DNA of 64,000 bases from Tritonibacter horizontis (GCF_001518015.1 NZ_LPUY01000049.1:1-64000), one strand, 5' to 3'. Counted from the first letter of the stretch, positions 6,534-16,460 are shown. The notes: generated from the letters alone by a model not told the origin. A program made the numbers and translations.

Positions 6534-8327
6534 CTAGTCTGGCATCTGGGCCTTGAACATCGTGTAATATCGCCCCTTCGCGGCAACCAGGTCTTCGTGT
6601 CGCCCCTCCTCGACGATTCGCCCCTTGTCCAGCACATAGGTGTAATCCGCGGAGCGGATCGTCGAGAGACGGTGGCTGATGACCAGAGCGGATCGATCGC
6701 CAAGCTTCTCCCGGAACCTGTCGAACAGGGCCGATTCCGCGCTGGGGTCCGTGGCACTGGTGGGTTCATCCAAAACCAGGAAACGCGATTGCGGGAAAAA
6801 GGCCCGCGCCAGGGCCACCCGCTGCCATTGCCCGCCGCTCAACTCCTGACCATCATCGAACATCCGCACCAGCATGGTGTCATAGCCCTTCGGCAGGGCT
6901 TCGATGATCTCATGGGCGCCGGCCAGCCGGGCGGCCTCGGTCATGCGGGGACCATCTGCGGGCTGCATCAGATCGCCAAGGTGAATGTTCTCCCGCGCGG
7001 TAAAGGCATAATGGCCGAAATCCTGGAACACGACCCCGAACTGGCGCCGATACGCGACCGGATCAAAGTTGCGGATATCCTCCCCATCGAGGGTGATCTG
7101 CCCGTCCTGAGCATCGTAAAGTCGGCACATGACCTTGATCAGAGACGATTTTCCGGAGCCATTGCCGCCCACCAGCGCGATGAATTTTCCCGGTGGCAGG
7201 TGCAGCGACACCCCCTTGAGCGCCGGGGTCGCGCTGCGGGGGTATGAGAACTGGATATTGGTCAGCCGCAGGCCATCTTCCAGCTTGTCGGGCAGGGGGG
7301 TGACCTTGGCCGGCACCTTGATGGTGGGCTCGATCGCCAGGAACTGGAACAGCTGGCCCAGGAACAGGCGGTCGTCATAGAGCCGCGACAGGCTCTGTAC
7401 CGCCGAGCGCCCGGCCGCCTCGGCACGCTGAAAGGCCACGACCAGCAGCACCAGCGCGCTCAGCGCCGTGGCATTGTCGGGCGCCGATGTGGCGACCAGA
7501 TAGGCCGAGCCGATGAACACCAGACCGCCGATCAGCGCAATCATCGTCTCGCGCGAGGCGCGCACCCATTCGATCCGGATCTGCGCTTCACGGATGGTGT
7601 CGCGCAGGCCCCGGAACTGACGCCGCAGATTGTCCCCGATATGGAACAGGCGCACTTCCTTGGCATATTGTTCCGAGGTGACCAGCCAGTCCAGATAGGC
7701 GGCCTTGCGCTCCAGCTGGATGCGCTGGGTGATCCAGCGAAACCGCATGCCGGTGGTCTGCAGCTGCACGATCAGGGTTAGAGCCAGGGCCAGGGCAATC
7801 CCCGGCAGGATGCGCCAGTCCAGCCCGACGATCACCACACCGATGCCCAGGAGCAGGATCAGGCTGCGCAGACAGGTCAGCGCGTTGGAGATCACCTCTG
7901 CCGGGCGCTGCGCCCCAACTTCGCGGGCGCGTTCGAGCGCATCATAATACAGTGCACTGTCAAAAAAGCTGAGATCCGCCGCCACCGTGCGCCGCTGGAT
8001 CTCCTCGTTCACCACATCGGCCACCAGCAGGCTCTGCTTGGCCCGCAGGTAGTTGCCGAAAGAGGCCAGAAGCTTGCCAAAGATCAGCGCCGCCAACGTC
8101 AGACCAAGCGCAAACAGGGTCCGGCTGTTGAACGGATCCGCCTCGCTGCTGCCCTGTTGCGCGACAGACCCGACCAGGACCTTGATGGCGAACAGCATCG
8201 CAATGCCGAGGATGGCCTCCAGAACCGCCACGATAAAGACCAGAAAGGTCAGCCGCCCCTCCGCATAGCGCAGAAGCGACAAAACATCGTGCCAGAAGGA
8301 GATATAGCTGCTAATCTTCTTTTTCAT
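6534..8327 (-). CDS. ABC transporter (TMD-NBD fusion), predicted RiPP exporter
   Basis: 597-residue half-transporter. The transmembrane domain (segments around residues 25-50, 70-90, 155-190 and 262-300) precedes a nucleotide-binding domain. Walker A is GGNGSGKSS at 387-395, the signature is LSGGQWQRVALARA, and Walker B is FLVLDEPTSATD. There is no N-terminal C39 peptidase domain, as expected where B2 removes the leader. It would act as an inner-membrane homodimer exporting the mature peptides and giving self-immunity. It lies upstream of the precursors on the same strand. The substrate is inferred from context. Confidence 0.8.
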   Translation of the reverse strand: MKKKISSYISFWHDVLSLLRYAEGRLTFLVFIVAVLEAILGIAMLFAIKVLVGSVAQQGSSEADPFNSRTLFALGLTLAALIFGKLLASFGNYLRAKQSLLVADVVNEEIQRRTVAADLSFFDSALYYDALERAREVGAQRPAEVISNALTCLRSLILLLGIGVVIVGLDWRILPGIALALALTLIVQLQTTGMRFRWITQRIQLERKAAYLDWLVTSEQYAKEVRLFHIGDNLRRQFRGLRDTIREAQIRIEWVRASRETMIALIGGLVFIGSAYLVATSAPDNATALSALVLLVVAFQRAEAAGRSAVQSLSRLYDDRLFLGQLFQFLAIEPTIKVPAKVTPLPDKLEDGLRLTNIQFSYPRSATPALKGVSLHLPPGKFIALVGGNGSGKSSLIKVMCRLYDAQDGQITLDGEDIRNFDPVAYRRQFGVVFQDFGHYAFTARENIHLGDLMQPADGPRMTEAARLAGAHEIIEALPKGYDTMLVRMFDDGQELSGGQWQRVALARAFFPQSRFLVLDEPTSATDPSAESALFDRFREKLGDRSALVISHRLSTIRSADYTYVLDKGRIVEEGRHEDLVAAKGRYYTMFKAQMPD

Positions 8328-8848
8328 ATTGACCTGAATACCTTGGGCCCATTGCCCGGCCTCTTTGCCACTGTTGTTTGCGGCGCCCCCGCCATGGCGG
8401 TTGCCTCATGGATGTCCGAGAGACAGCGTCGAATTGCATGGTGATGTTACGCAAGAGTGACACAGCTGCAGCCGCGGAATGCGTGTCTGCTGGAGTTTTT
8501 CGTCCCAACGACCCATCGAGCCTCCCCGCGCGCCGCAAAAATGATCTGAACACTGACGATATTGACAAACTGGCGACATTGACAAAATTGAATGAAAACG
8601 CGCCAACCCGTTCTGAAGCCGGGCAAAGAGCGTCATGATCGGTTCTCAAAACTGGTCAGACATTGTCGCATTCCTGCCCTCCAGGCAAGTCCAGGGGGCA
8701 GGGCCTGCGGAAATAATGACCGGCAGCGAACCTCACGGCGCCCGAAGGGCCGCCGATCACAGGCAGAGCACGATTTTCGCGTGCGAATGACGGCCGCCTC
8801 ATGCATAGTCGCGGCGACTGGCAAATCGCCTAGCCTAAAGTACATATT
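8328..8848. other. intergenic region between divergent exporter and polymerase genes
   Basis: 521 bases that should hold divergent promoters. ORFs here on either strand have no recognisable features. Nothing specific was identified. Confidence 0.4.
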
Positions 8849-10096
8849 ATGATTGAAACCTTTTACACCCGCGCTCGCGATGTCGTTGGCTGGCATGCCC
8901 TTGCATGGCGTTTCTACCTGCTGGCCCTCGCGACAAGCTTTCTGGTGATGATCGAGCCTGCACTGACGGACCTGCTGTTCCTCTTGGGGGTGCCGATCCT
9001 CGGCCTGGCCGGGCTCAAACCCGTTCGGCTCGTCGGGGGCATCGAAACGCTTGGGATCATTCTGTTCGTTTGGTTTTCGTTCCTGTCCCTGACGATGGTT
9101 GAGCAGTATTTTTTGGTTTCAGTGCGCGCCGTCATCATCGAAATCTATATGTTGCTGATTTTCCTGGTGACCGCTTACTGGGCCCGCCACTATGGGGATC
9201 ACGCGTTTCGCGCCGTGGTCCTGATGTTGATCTTTGGCGGGCTTTGCACCTCGCTCATTGGCATCCTCGCCTGGCTGGACGTGCTGCCAAACAGCGAAAT
9301 CTTCTTTCGGGACGAATATCGCTCCAGGATCCGGTCCACGTTCAAGGACCCTAATGTTCTGGGCCCCTATCTCATCATGCCCCTGCTCGGTGCCCTTTGG
9401 GCCCTGATCGAAGACGCCCGCAAGCGTCTGTTCTTTCTGCCCATCGCAGGCATTCTGATGGTCGGCCTTTTGCTGACCTTCTCGCGCGGGGCCTGGATCC
9501 ATGGGATCGTCACGATCTTCATCTTCTTCTTGGCCCTGCTGAACTATCGCAAGACCGCCTATCAGGTGTTTCTGGCCGGCTGTCTGGTGCTGGGGTGCGC
9601 CACCTTTGTGCTGTTCATCTTTGCAGATGACATCTTCGGCGCCTTGTCGGGCAGCTACTTCAGCAAAAGGGTATCGCTTCAGTCATACGACAGCGAGCGC
9701 TTCAATCATATTTTTGAATCTTTATTCCACATCCTCGACCACCCTTTTGGCGTTGGGCCAAACCAGGTCGTATTTAAATTCGGAATAGAACCTCACAATA
9801 CGTTTGTCGTATTCGCCGTGAATAATGGAATTCTAGCCTGCTTCGGGTTCGTCATTATTTACTTTGCAGCCGCCTATAGGTGCCTTGTGAAAACATTCGA
9901 AGGCAAAGATGGATGGCTGAAATACGCCTTTATTCTGGCCATTATGGCAGGCTTGTTTATCCTGATGAACGTCGTGGGGGGGATTCACTGGCGACATCTT
10001 TTTGTTACAATCGGACTGGCCTACGGGAATTACACCCAGAACACTTTTCTTGACCTCAAGACCTCAGAGTCGCCCCCGTCAAGGCCCTCCCTTTAA
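8849..10096 (+). CDS. O-antigen ligase/polymerase family membrane protein (Wzy-like)
   Basis: 415 residues with about ten hydrophobic segments. A conserved patch (STFKDPNVLGPYLIMPLL) precedes a TFSRGAWI motif, and a periplasmic loop with HNTFV near the C-terminal part follows. This is the pattern of Wzy_C/O-antigen ligase family proteins. It would polymerise lipid-linked repeat units at the periplasmic face of the inner membrane. The flippase at 21.5 kb, co-polymerase at 16.5-18.6 kb, sugar transferase at 23.1 kb and OPX at 0.4 kb complete a Wzy-dependent set. Ligase and polymerase cannot be told apart from sequence alone. Confidence 0.8.
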   Translation: MIETFYTRARDVVGWHALAWRFYLLALATSFLVMIEPALTDLLFLLGVPILGLAGLKPVRLVGGIETLGIILFVWFSFLSLTMVEQYFLVSVRAVIIEIYMLLIFLVTAYWARHYGDHAFRAVVLMLIFGGLCTSLIGILAWLDVLPNSEIFFRDEYRSRIRSTFKDPNVLGPYLIMPLLGALWALIEDARKRLFFLPIAGILMVGLLLTFSRGAWIHGIVTIFIFFLALLNYRKTAYQVFLAGCLVLGCATFVLFIFADDIFGALSGSYFSKRVSLQSYDSERFNHIFESLFHILDHPFGVGPNQVVFKFGIEPHNTFVVFAVNNGILACFGFVIIYFAAAYRCLVKTFEGKDGWLKYAFILAIMAGLFILMNVVGGIHWRHLFVTIGLAYGNYTQNTFLDLKTSESPPSRPSL

Positions 10097-10105
10097 GGAA
10101 GAATA

Positions 10106-10128
10106 TATGGCGCCCTTCACGCGCCATA
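10106..10128 (+). terminator. hairpin downstream of the polymerase gene
   Basis: TATGGCGC at 10106-10113 and GCGCCATA at 10121-10128 form a perfect 8-bp stem with a 7-base loop, ten bases after the stop codon. There is no U-tract, so intrinsic termination is uncertain. Confidence 0.4.
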
Positions 10129-10313
10129 GATGAGATGAGCACGCGCGGAACGGGTCTTTCAAGGCCTGTCGCGTCACACCTTGAACAGAATGTTCAGGCG
10201 CTCCCGTATCTCCAGGCCAGAACGTGCGGGGGATAATGGAAGCATATTGACAAAAATTAACGTAAAATGCCATAGATTGTTGTGGATGTGGTTTTTCTAG
10301 TGGGGAATTAGCT

Positions 10314-13300
10314 TTGGCTATTTATGATGATAACTTTTCCGTACCGTCAAATTCAAATTGGATACCGATTGCTTTTGACGCGAATGATGATGCGGCAGAT
10401 TTGAATTCTGGCACCATTGAATTCAGTGGTGCGCAAAATGGCGATATTCGTATTATTGACGGGGTGCCATATTACAAACCATTTGAAGGGTTCACCGGCC
10501 AGGACACCTTTGAATATTCCGTCACTCAGGGTGGCGTTACGCAAACAGCGACAATCGAGATTGAAGTGACTCTGCCCGAAGGCCAGGCTCAGTCCTATCA
10601 CGATGACCGCATTGCGTCAGACTTGCCCACCGGAGATCAGGCGATCGTCCTGACCGAAGTGGCGCAATTTCCGACCAATAGCGCCGGGGCAAATCAGCGT
10701 TTCAACAGCTTTGATTACACCAAGACGGGCCGTTATTTTGCCGGAACAGACGGGTCGGTCGATGGCGAGGGGCTGATCTACGAACTCACGCCCAATGGGG
10801 ATGGCACATTTGAAACCGAACTGTGGTTTGACGTCGGGGCAGAGGTGTTTTCCTCGACCGGTCGCGACATCGACAACAGCAACTATGTCTTTGGTGGCTT
10901 GCGCGGGATCGCCTTTCATCCTGATTTCGAAGAGAACGGCAAATTCTATGCCTCGATGATGGAGCAGATCCCCGAAGACGGCTCTGAACACTCCTACATT
11001 GGCCCGGTCTATGACGGCGAGCAAAATGGCGACAGCGTGCTGGTGGAGTTCACGGTTGATCCTGTCACCGGTGATGTGATCCCCGGCAGCTATCGCGAAA
11101 TTCTGCGGGTCTCGGTGCCGGTGGATGACCATCCGATCCGGCAGATTGAATTCAATCCCTACGCCGAACCTGGCGACGAAGACTATGGCCTGCTCTACAT
11201 CGCCCACGGCGACGGGTCGATCCAGTCCGCCACCTCTGGCGGCGGGCAGCGCAATGATGCGCTTGGCAAGATCCTGCGCATCGACCCATTGGAGACCGAG
11301 GACGCCCCCTATAGCGTGCCGGACACCAATCCCTTTGTCGGCAATGCAGAGATGCTGGACGAGGTGTATGCGCTTGGGTTCCGCAACCCGCATACGCTTT
11401 CCTTCTCCATGGATGAAAATGGCGATGTTCATCTGTTTGTGGCGGATGTCGGCCGGGACAATGCCGAAGAGCTCAACCATGTGATTGCCGGAGGCAACTA
11501 CGGCTGGTCCGTCGTGGAGGGGATTTTCTCGCTCAACACCCACCCCGGGACCCTGGTCGGGGTTCAGCCGTTGACGGAGGAAGACACGGCCCTTGCCATC
11601 GCCGAACAGTTCATTTTCCCGTCGGTCTTTATCGGCCACTATGGATTTGTGGAATACGACCAGGACGGCAATCCGATTGCAGGGCAGGTTGGCGGCGGGC
11701 AGGCCATCGCCAGTGGGCACGCAATTCGCACGGACTCGGTGCTGAACGGCATGTTCATCTTCGGTGATTTCGCAAAAGGGGGCCGCTTTTACGTCGCCGA
11801 CCTTGAGGAGATGCTGAACACCAGCTCGGTGATCCCGGAAGGCGGCAGTATTGCGGATGTAAGCTGGGTCACACCGGCGCATGTGCCGATCCTCTTCGAT
11901 CACGACGGTGACCCCACCACGACCCCCATCGTTTACAGTGATATCCTGTCGATGATTGACAGGACCCGGTCCGACATCCGTTTTGGCGAGGGGCCGAACG
12001 GCGAGATGTATATCACGACCAAGCGGGACGGGACTGTCTATGAGGTGGCAAACGCCAATCCCGACTATGACGATGTCCTGTTCGGCGGGATCGGCAACGA
12101 TACGCTTTTTGGCTACGGCGGCGATGACCTGCTGTTCGGCGATCAAGGCGATGACACGCTCCTCCTGTCGGAAGGGGAAGATACGGTTTCGGGAGGCACC
12201 GGGGCAGACCGCTTTGTCCTCAGCACCAGCGGTGGCACTGATACCATCACGGATTTCTACTCCGGTTTTGACGTGATCGACACCTCTGCATTCGATGCCA
12301 TCGGGGTAACGATCCTGTCGCAACAGTCCGGCAACGACATTCTGAAAATCCGGGAGGACACCGGTGAGGTGGTGGCCCGGCTGCTGGGCGCCGCCAGCAA
12401 TGACCCTGCGGCGCCACTGGCCATGCAGGACCACTTTTATGCCGCGCGCACAGACGTCAGGGATGCAGGCGAGACCGGTATCCGGCTCGGCAATGCCTCT
12501 GGGGAGGCCTCGGTCCTCGACAATGACGGCGATTATGACGGCAACGTCATTGCGGTGAGCCGTGTCAACGGATCCGCAGCCCAGGTCGGCACCTGGGTCG
12601 CCGGCTCGGCCGGGGGCTTCTTCATGATCGACGCAGAGGGCCGCATATGGTTCTCCGACCCGGACGATGAGGTAAGCGATGGAGAACGCAGCACGGTCAC
12701 CTACGAAATCACCGATGCCGACGGGCTGACCGCGACCGCCACGGCAGCGGTCGATCTGCTGCAAGAAGAAAATCTTGCTCCGGTGGCGGAGAATGATTTC
12801 TTCTTCGTACCGGTGGAAAGTCATGGCACCTACTCCCGGCTCGGCGCCCTGTCCAACAATACCACCCTGTTGGCAAACGACGTTGACCCCAATGACGACC
12901 CACTGCGGATCATCACCATCAATGACAATGGTTTCGATGTCAGCACAGCGGGTCTCAATGTCTGGTTCGAAGGCAGCAATGGCGGCGAATTCCGCGTCTT
13001 TGACACCGGGGTGATCGACTTCCGATTCTCGCCGGACGAAGCCATTGCCGGGACAACAACCAGTTTCACCTACACGATTGCCGATGACGAAGACCTCAGC
13101 AGCAATGCAACAGTCGATGTTTGGTTCGGTGGTTATGCCAATGCCGACAGCTATGCGCTGTCAGAGGAGGAACTGAACGCCGCCGGCACGGATCTGATCG
13201 TCGTGGGGGGCATCAGCTCCAACACCCATGCGCTGAAGAATGATTTTGCCGGTGCCACAGTCGCCCAGATCAACGGCAGCGCCGGATCTGTCGGCACCTG

Positions 13301-13838
13301 GGTCGACGGCGACAACGGTGGCCAGTTCCGGGTCTTTTCCAGTGGCGTCGTGCAATTCCGCAACCAGGATGGCCTTGTCGAGGCCGGCACGACAACCTCC
13401 ATCGAGTATACGGTGGCGATCTCCGGGGTCGAAGACGAGACAACCACCTCGACCATCAGCGTGACCGTCGAGGAAGGCGATACACCGCCCGAGGCCCGCG
13501 ACGACCTGTTCTCACGCAGTGCAGAAGACCTCTCCGAGGCCGGCTCCAGCTGGTTCCGGCTGGCCCGCCTGAACGATGGAAGCTTTGTCTTGGCCAACGA
13601 TCCCGGCATGCAAGAGATCATCTCGATCAAGGGTCATGGCGACATCACGGGCCAGTTCTTTGATGGCGATGGTGGCGGGCAGTTCCGCGTCTTCTCCAGC
13701 GGCGTGGTCGACTTCCGCAACCAGGGGGATCTGCTGGAAGCGGGTGAAAGTACCTCTTTCACCTATACCGCAACGGATGGCGTGGACGAGTACACCGCAA
13801 CAGTCACCCTGGCCATCGACGATTTCATTTTCGTCTGA
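10314..13838 (+). CDS. secreted PQQ-dependent sugar dehydrogenase-like protein with RTX and Ig-like repeats
   Basis: 1174 residues. The start is a TTG at 10314 behind a GGGGAA sequence; translation then gives MAIYDDNF. Residues about 1-90 form a cadherin/Ig-like module (FEGFTGQDTFEYSVTQGG). About 110-590 form a beta-propeller of the glucose/sorbosone dehydrogenase family (GGLRGIAFHPDF, YALGFRNPHTLSF, GGNYGWSVVEG). RTX nonapeptides follow at about 590-640 (GGIGNDTLFGYGGDDLLFG). The rest holds three or more repeats around GGQFRVFSSGVVDFRNQ. There is no N-terminal signal peptide; the acidic-hydrophobic tail IDDFIFV suggests type I secretion. It probably oxidises aldoses or acts on exopolysaccharide outside the cell with PQQ supplied in trans. 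The catalytic residues were not verified. Confidence 0.8.
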   Translation: MAIYDDNFSVPSNSNWIPIAFDANDDAADLNSGTIEFSGAQNGDIRIIDGVPYYKPFEGFTGQDTFEYSVTQGGVTQTATIEIEVTLPEGQAQSYHDDRIASDLPTGDQAIVLTEVAQFPTNSAGANQRFNSFDYTKTGRYFAGTDGSVDGEGLIYELTPNGDGTFETELWFDVGAEVFSSTGRDIDNSNYVFGGLRGIAFHPDFEENGKFYASMMEQIPEDGSEHSYIGPVYDGEQNGDSVLVEFTVDPVTGDVIPGSYREILRVSVPVDDHPIRQIEFNPYAEPGDEDYGLLYIAHGDGSIQSATSGGGQRNDALGKILRIDPLETEDAPYSVPDTNPFVGNAEMLDEVYALGFRNPHTLSFSMDENGDVHLFVADVGRDNAEELNHVIAGGNYGWSVVEGIFSLNTHPGTLVGVQPLTEEDTALAIAEQFIFPSVFIGHYGFVEYDQDGNPIAGQVGGGQAIASGHAIRTDSVLNGMFIFGDFAKGGRFYVADLEEMLNTSSVIPEGGSIADVSWVTPAHVPILFDHDGDPTTTPIVYSDILSMIDRTRSDIRFGEGPNGEMYITTKRDGTVYEVANANPDYDDVLFGGIGNDTLFGYGGDDLLFGDQGDDTLLLSEGEDTVSGGTGADRFVLSTSGGTDTITDFYSGFDVIDTSAFDAIGVTILSQQSGNDILKIREDTGEVVARLLGAASNDPAAPLAMQDHFYAARTDVRDAGETGIRLGNASGEASVLDNDGDYDGNVIAVSRVNGSAAQVGTWVAGSAGGFFMIDAEGRIWFSDPDDEVSDGERSTVTYEITDADGLTATATAAVDLLQEENLAPVAENDFFFVPVESHGTYSRLGALSNNTTLLANDVDPNDDPLRIITINDNGFDVSTAGLNVWFEGSNGGEFRVFDTGVIDFRFSPDEAIAGTTTSFTYTIADDEDLSSNATVDVWFGGYANADSYALSEEELNAAGTDLIVVGGISSNTHALKNDFAGATVAQINGSAGSVGTWVDGDNGGQFRVFSSGVVQFRNQDGLVEAGTTTSIEYTVAISGVEDETTTSTISVTVEEGDTPPEARDDLFSRSAEDLSEAGSSWFRLARLNDGSFVLANDPGMQEIISIKGHGDITGQFFDGDGGGQFRVFSSGVVDFRNQGDLLEAGESTSFTYTATDGVDEYTATVTLAIDDFIFV

Positions 13839-13860
13839 GGCCATTGCGTATTTTGCAGGC

Positions 13861-13883
13861 GCCGGAGCCGCTCAGGCTCCGGC
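13861..13883 (+). terminator. strong hairpin after the sugar dehydrogenase gene
   Basis: GCCGGAGCC (13861-13869) pairs perfectly with GGCTCCGGC (13875-13883) around loop GCTCA, 22 bases after the stop codon. It lacks a long T-run. Confidence 0.5.
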
Positions 13884-13996
13884 CAGAAGGGAGAACCCGC
13901 CAGCCTGGCAGGCGCGGCCTCCGAAATGCAGTTTGCGGGCCATCGCCTCTGTGGTAAGCTGCATATAGTTGTTTTATTTCATTTTTAGAGGCACCC

Positions 13997-15160
13997 ATGG
14001 AGCGCATGTTGAAAATTGCTCTGATCCTGGAGACGTCGGGTGGCGGGTCCGGGCGCCATGTACTGGATCTGGCTCAGGGCCTTTCGGAACGGGGCCACGC
14101 CGTCACTGTCATCTGGTCCCCCCTGCGCGCTGACGACGGATTTCGGGACCGGCTGTTCGAGATGAACCGGGTCAGGAATGTGACCGTGGATCTTCATCGC
14201 AGCGTCGGGTTGCATGATCTGAAAGGGTTCAGGGACCTGGCAAAGGTTCTGAAAAACAGCGGCCCCTTTGACATTCTGCACGCGCATAGCTCAAAGGCCG
14301 GAGCCTTGACGCGCCTCCTGCCCAAACGGGGCCCGGTGCGGATTTACACCCCCCATGCCCTGCGGACGATGGATCCGGCAATCTCTCGCCTTGGTTACAC
14401 GATCTATGGGACGATCGAACGGATGCTCGCCCTGCGCGGGGATCCCGTGATTGCGGTCAGCCAGAAAGAGCGCGCGCATGCCGTCCAGCTTGGCCTGTCC
14501 CCGCAACAAGTCTCCTGCATTCCCAATGGCGCCAGCCCCGTAGAGGGCGCGAACCGGGACCGGGCCCGCGCCGAGATGGGACTGGCGCCAACCGATTTTG
14601 CCGTCGGATTTGTCGGGCGGATGGTGGACCAGAAAAACCCGCAGCTCTTTGTGGAGGCCCTCCGCGCGGCGACCCATCACGCCCCAAACATCAAGGGGGT
14701 GATGATGGGAGATGGCCCGCTGATGGAGGAGGTGCGCACCCTGGCAAAAGATCTGCCAATCGAACTTCTGGGCTGGTGCGATGCCCCATCGCTGATCTAC
14801 GGGCTGGACACGCTGTGCATCACCAGCCGCTATGAGGCTTTGGCCTACAGCTTTCTCGAAGCTCTGCAGGCGCATGTCCCCCTGGTGACGACCCCTGTCG
14901 GGGGCGCCGAAGAGACGGTTCAGGACGGTAAGACCGGCTATGTTCTGCCTCAGGACCCCACCCCCGACGCGCTTGCAGCCCCCCTCGTCAGCCTGGCGAC
15001 GGACCCCGATCGCCACCGGGCATTCCAGGAGGCGACGGCGGTTCTGGCACGGGAGCGCTCGATCGAGAAAATGGTCGATGCCACAATTGCCCTATATCAA
15101 ACCTCATTGACGGATTTTGCCGTCCTTCCTTCTCATAAAGCAGGCCAGGCAAGTGGCTAG
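13997..15160 (+). CDS. glycosyltransferase family 4
   Basis: 387 residues with two Rossmann domains (GT-B). The N-terminal GSGRHVLDLAQGLSERGHAV nucleates the acceptor-side domain. The C-terminal half has VGFVGRMVDQKNPQLFVEAL and SRYEALAYSFLEAL followed by VTTPVGGAEE, matching the GT4 sugar-nucleotide binding EX7E region (Glu in YEALAYSFLEAL). It would add a hexose or deoxyhexose to the lipid-linked repeat unit in the cytoplasm. ATG at 13997 with AGAGG just upstream; an ATG four codons later is possible. It belongs with the Wzy-type genes around it. Donor and acceptor are unknown. Confidence 0.85.
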   Translation: MERMLKIALILETSGGGSGRHVLDLAQGLSERGHAVTVIWSPLRADDGFRDRLFEMNRVRNVTVDLHRSVGLHDLKGFRDLAKVLKNSGPFDILHAHSSKAGALTRLLPKRGPVRIYTPHALRTMDPAISRLGYTIYGTIERMLALRGDPVIAVSQKERAHAVQLGLSPQQVSCIPNGASPVEGANRDRARAEMGLAPTDFAVGFVGRMVDQKNPQLFVEALRAATHHAPNIKGVMMGDGPLMEEVRTLAKDLPIELLGWCDAPSLIYGLDTLCITSRYEALAYSFLEALQAHVPLVTTPVGGAEETVQDGKTGYVLPQDPTPDALAAPLVSLATDPDRHRAFQEATAVLARERSIEKMVDATIALYQTSLTDFAVLPSHKAGQASG

Positions 15161-15238
15161 CTCGCGTGCAATCTCCCTCGGTTAACCGGTCGCAACGCGC
15201 AACACCCAGGCCGCAACACCCGACTTCAGGATATTCAA

Positions 15239-16447
15239 ATGGTAGATTTCACCGCGCAGACAGCAGAAGTCAGGTTACAGATCCTTCTGGCCAAGGCCTA
15301 TCTCGCAGAGCCTGATATCGCATTGGCGCAGCGGCTGATGGCAGAAATCGGCGACTGGGAGGCGTTTGTGCGCAGCGCCCACCGGAATTTCAGCCTGCCC
15401 CTTCTGCAGCGACATATCGTTCAGCTCGATCCGACGGGGATCTCACCAGAGATCCGGACCATGATGCAGCAGACCGCCATGCAGACCGCGCTGCGCAATA
15501 TGAAGCTGGTGGCCAGCCAGCGGAAATTCCTGAACACCTGCCTGAAGCCCGCCGGGCTGCCCGCGATTTTTTTCAAGGGCATCAATCTGGCCGCACAATA
15601 TTACCCTGACCTGGGTCTGCGCCCCAGTCGTGACATTGATGTGCTGGTGCCAAGCGGCAGTCTGCACCGGGTGGTCGAGAAGGCCATGTCAGAAGGTTAC
15701 ACTCTGGTCGCCCCGGACACACAGATCAGAGCAATGACCAGTTCGCAGGATGTGGACGCGGTGCTGCGACTGTGCGCAGATGTATCGCTCCTGACCCCGG
15801 AAGGAACCGTTCTGGACCTGCAGCAGAAGCTGGACAAGCATTCGGGTATCTTTGCCCGCTATGACATCTTTGCCCGGGCCGCGACCTTTTCCCTGGGTGG
15901 CGAAGACTTTCAGACGATGCCGCCTGCCTTCCTGTTCAACTACCTGTGTCATCACCATTCCCGGCACACCTGGTCCCGGCTGCACTGGCTGAGCGATCTC
16001 GACGCAATCTGCAGCTCACCGCACTTCGATCCTGAAGACGCCCTGGCCCTAGCGGATCAGTTGGGACAACGCGGCACGGTCGAGGCAGGGCTGGAACTGC
16101 GCGCGCTGATGTCAGGTGACACCCCCTGGGACAACGGGCCCGCGATGGCCCATGGCAAGGCGTTTCTCGATCTGGCAATCCGCAACCTGCCTGGGGATCT
16201 GCGACTGGAAAAGAAGATCAGCCTGACGCTCAAGGGCGGGGAGTTCATGTTCGACTGGCAGGCAAAGCCGGAGCTGATTGCAAAGGCCCGCCGCAACTGG
16301 TGGCGCAGCATCTTCAAGCCGACCCTCAAGCAATATGTTCAGATGCCGCTGCCAAAGAACCGGCAATGGATCTACTACATCCCCCGCTTCTTCCAGCTGC
16401 TTCACGAAACGGCCACCCGCCTCACCATAACCGGCAGGGCGGGATGA
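15239..16447 (+). CDS. nucleotidyltransferase family protein (NTP_transf_5-like)
   Basis: 402 residues. A central motif FFKG (about 111-114) is followed by GLRPSRDIDVLV, with Asp132 and Asp134 as the likely metal-binding pair of a polymerase-beta-type nucleotidyltransferase fold. The family is poorly characterised and is frequently found beside exopolysaccharide and lasso-like genes. The C-terminal half is alpha-helical with a His-rich stretch (LFNYLCHHHSRHTW). It ends 13 bases before the convergent co-polymerase gene. The substrate is unknown; it could belong functionally either to the polysaccharide set or to the peptide cluster. Confidence 0.7.
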   Translation: MVDFTAQTAEVRLQILLAKAYLAEPDIALAQRLMAEIGDWEAFVRSAHRNFSLPLLQRHIVQLDPTGISPEIRTMMQQTAMQTALRNMKLVASQRKFLNTCLKPAGLPAIFFKGINLAAQYYPDLGLRPSRDIDVLVPSGSLHRVVEKAMSEGYTLVAPDTQIRAMTSSQDVDAVLRLCADVSLLTPEGTVLDLQQKLDKHSGIFARYDIFARAATFSLGGEDFQTMPPAFLFNYLCHHHSRHTWSRLHWLSDLDAICSSPHFDPEDALALADQLGQRGTVEAGLELRALMSGDTPWDNGPAMAHGKAFLDLAIRNLPGDLRLEKKISLTLKGGEFMFDWQAKPELIAKARRNWWRSIFKPTLKQYVQMPLPKNRQWIYYIPRFFQLLHETATRLTITGRAG

Positions 16448-16460
16448 CACCGTTCTCTTG

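Noticed and set aside
8311-8649. 112-codon minus-strand ORF overlapping the exporter start
   Set aside because: Low-quality composition and overlap with the well-supported ABC gene; more likely promoter DNA.
10617-12824. 735-codon minus-strand ORF opposite the sugar dehydrogenase
   Set aside because: Shadow of the GSDH/RTX coding sequence; repetitive Val/Ile/Ala/Gly composition without family motifs.
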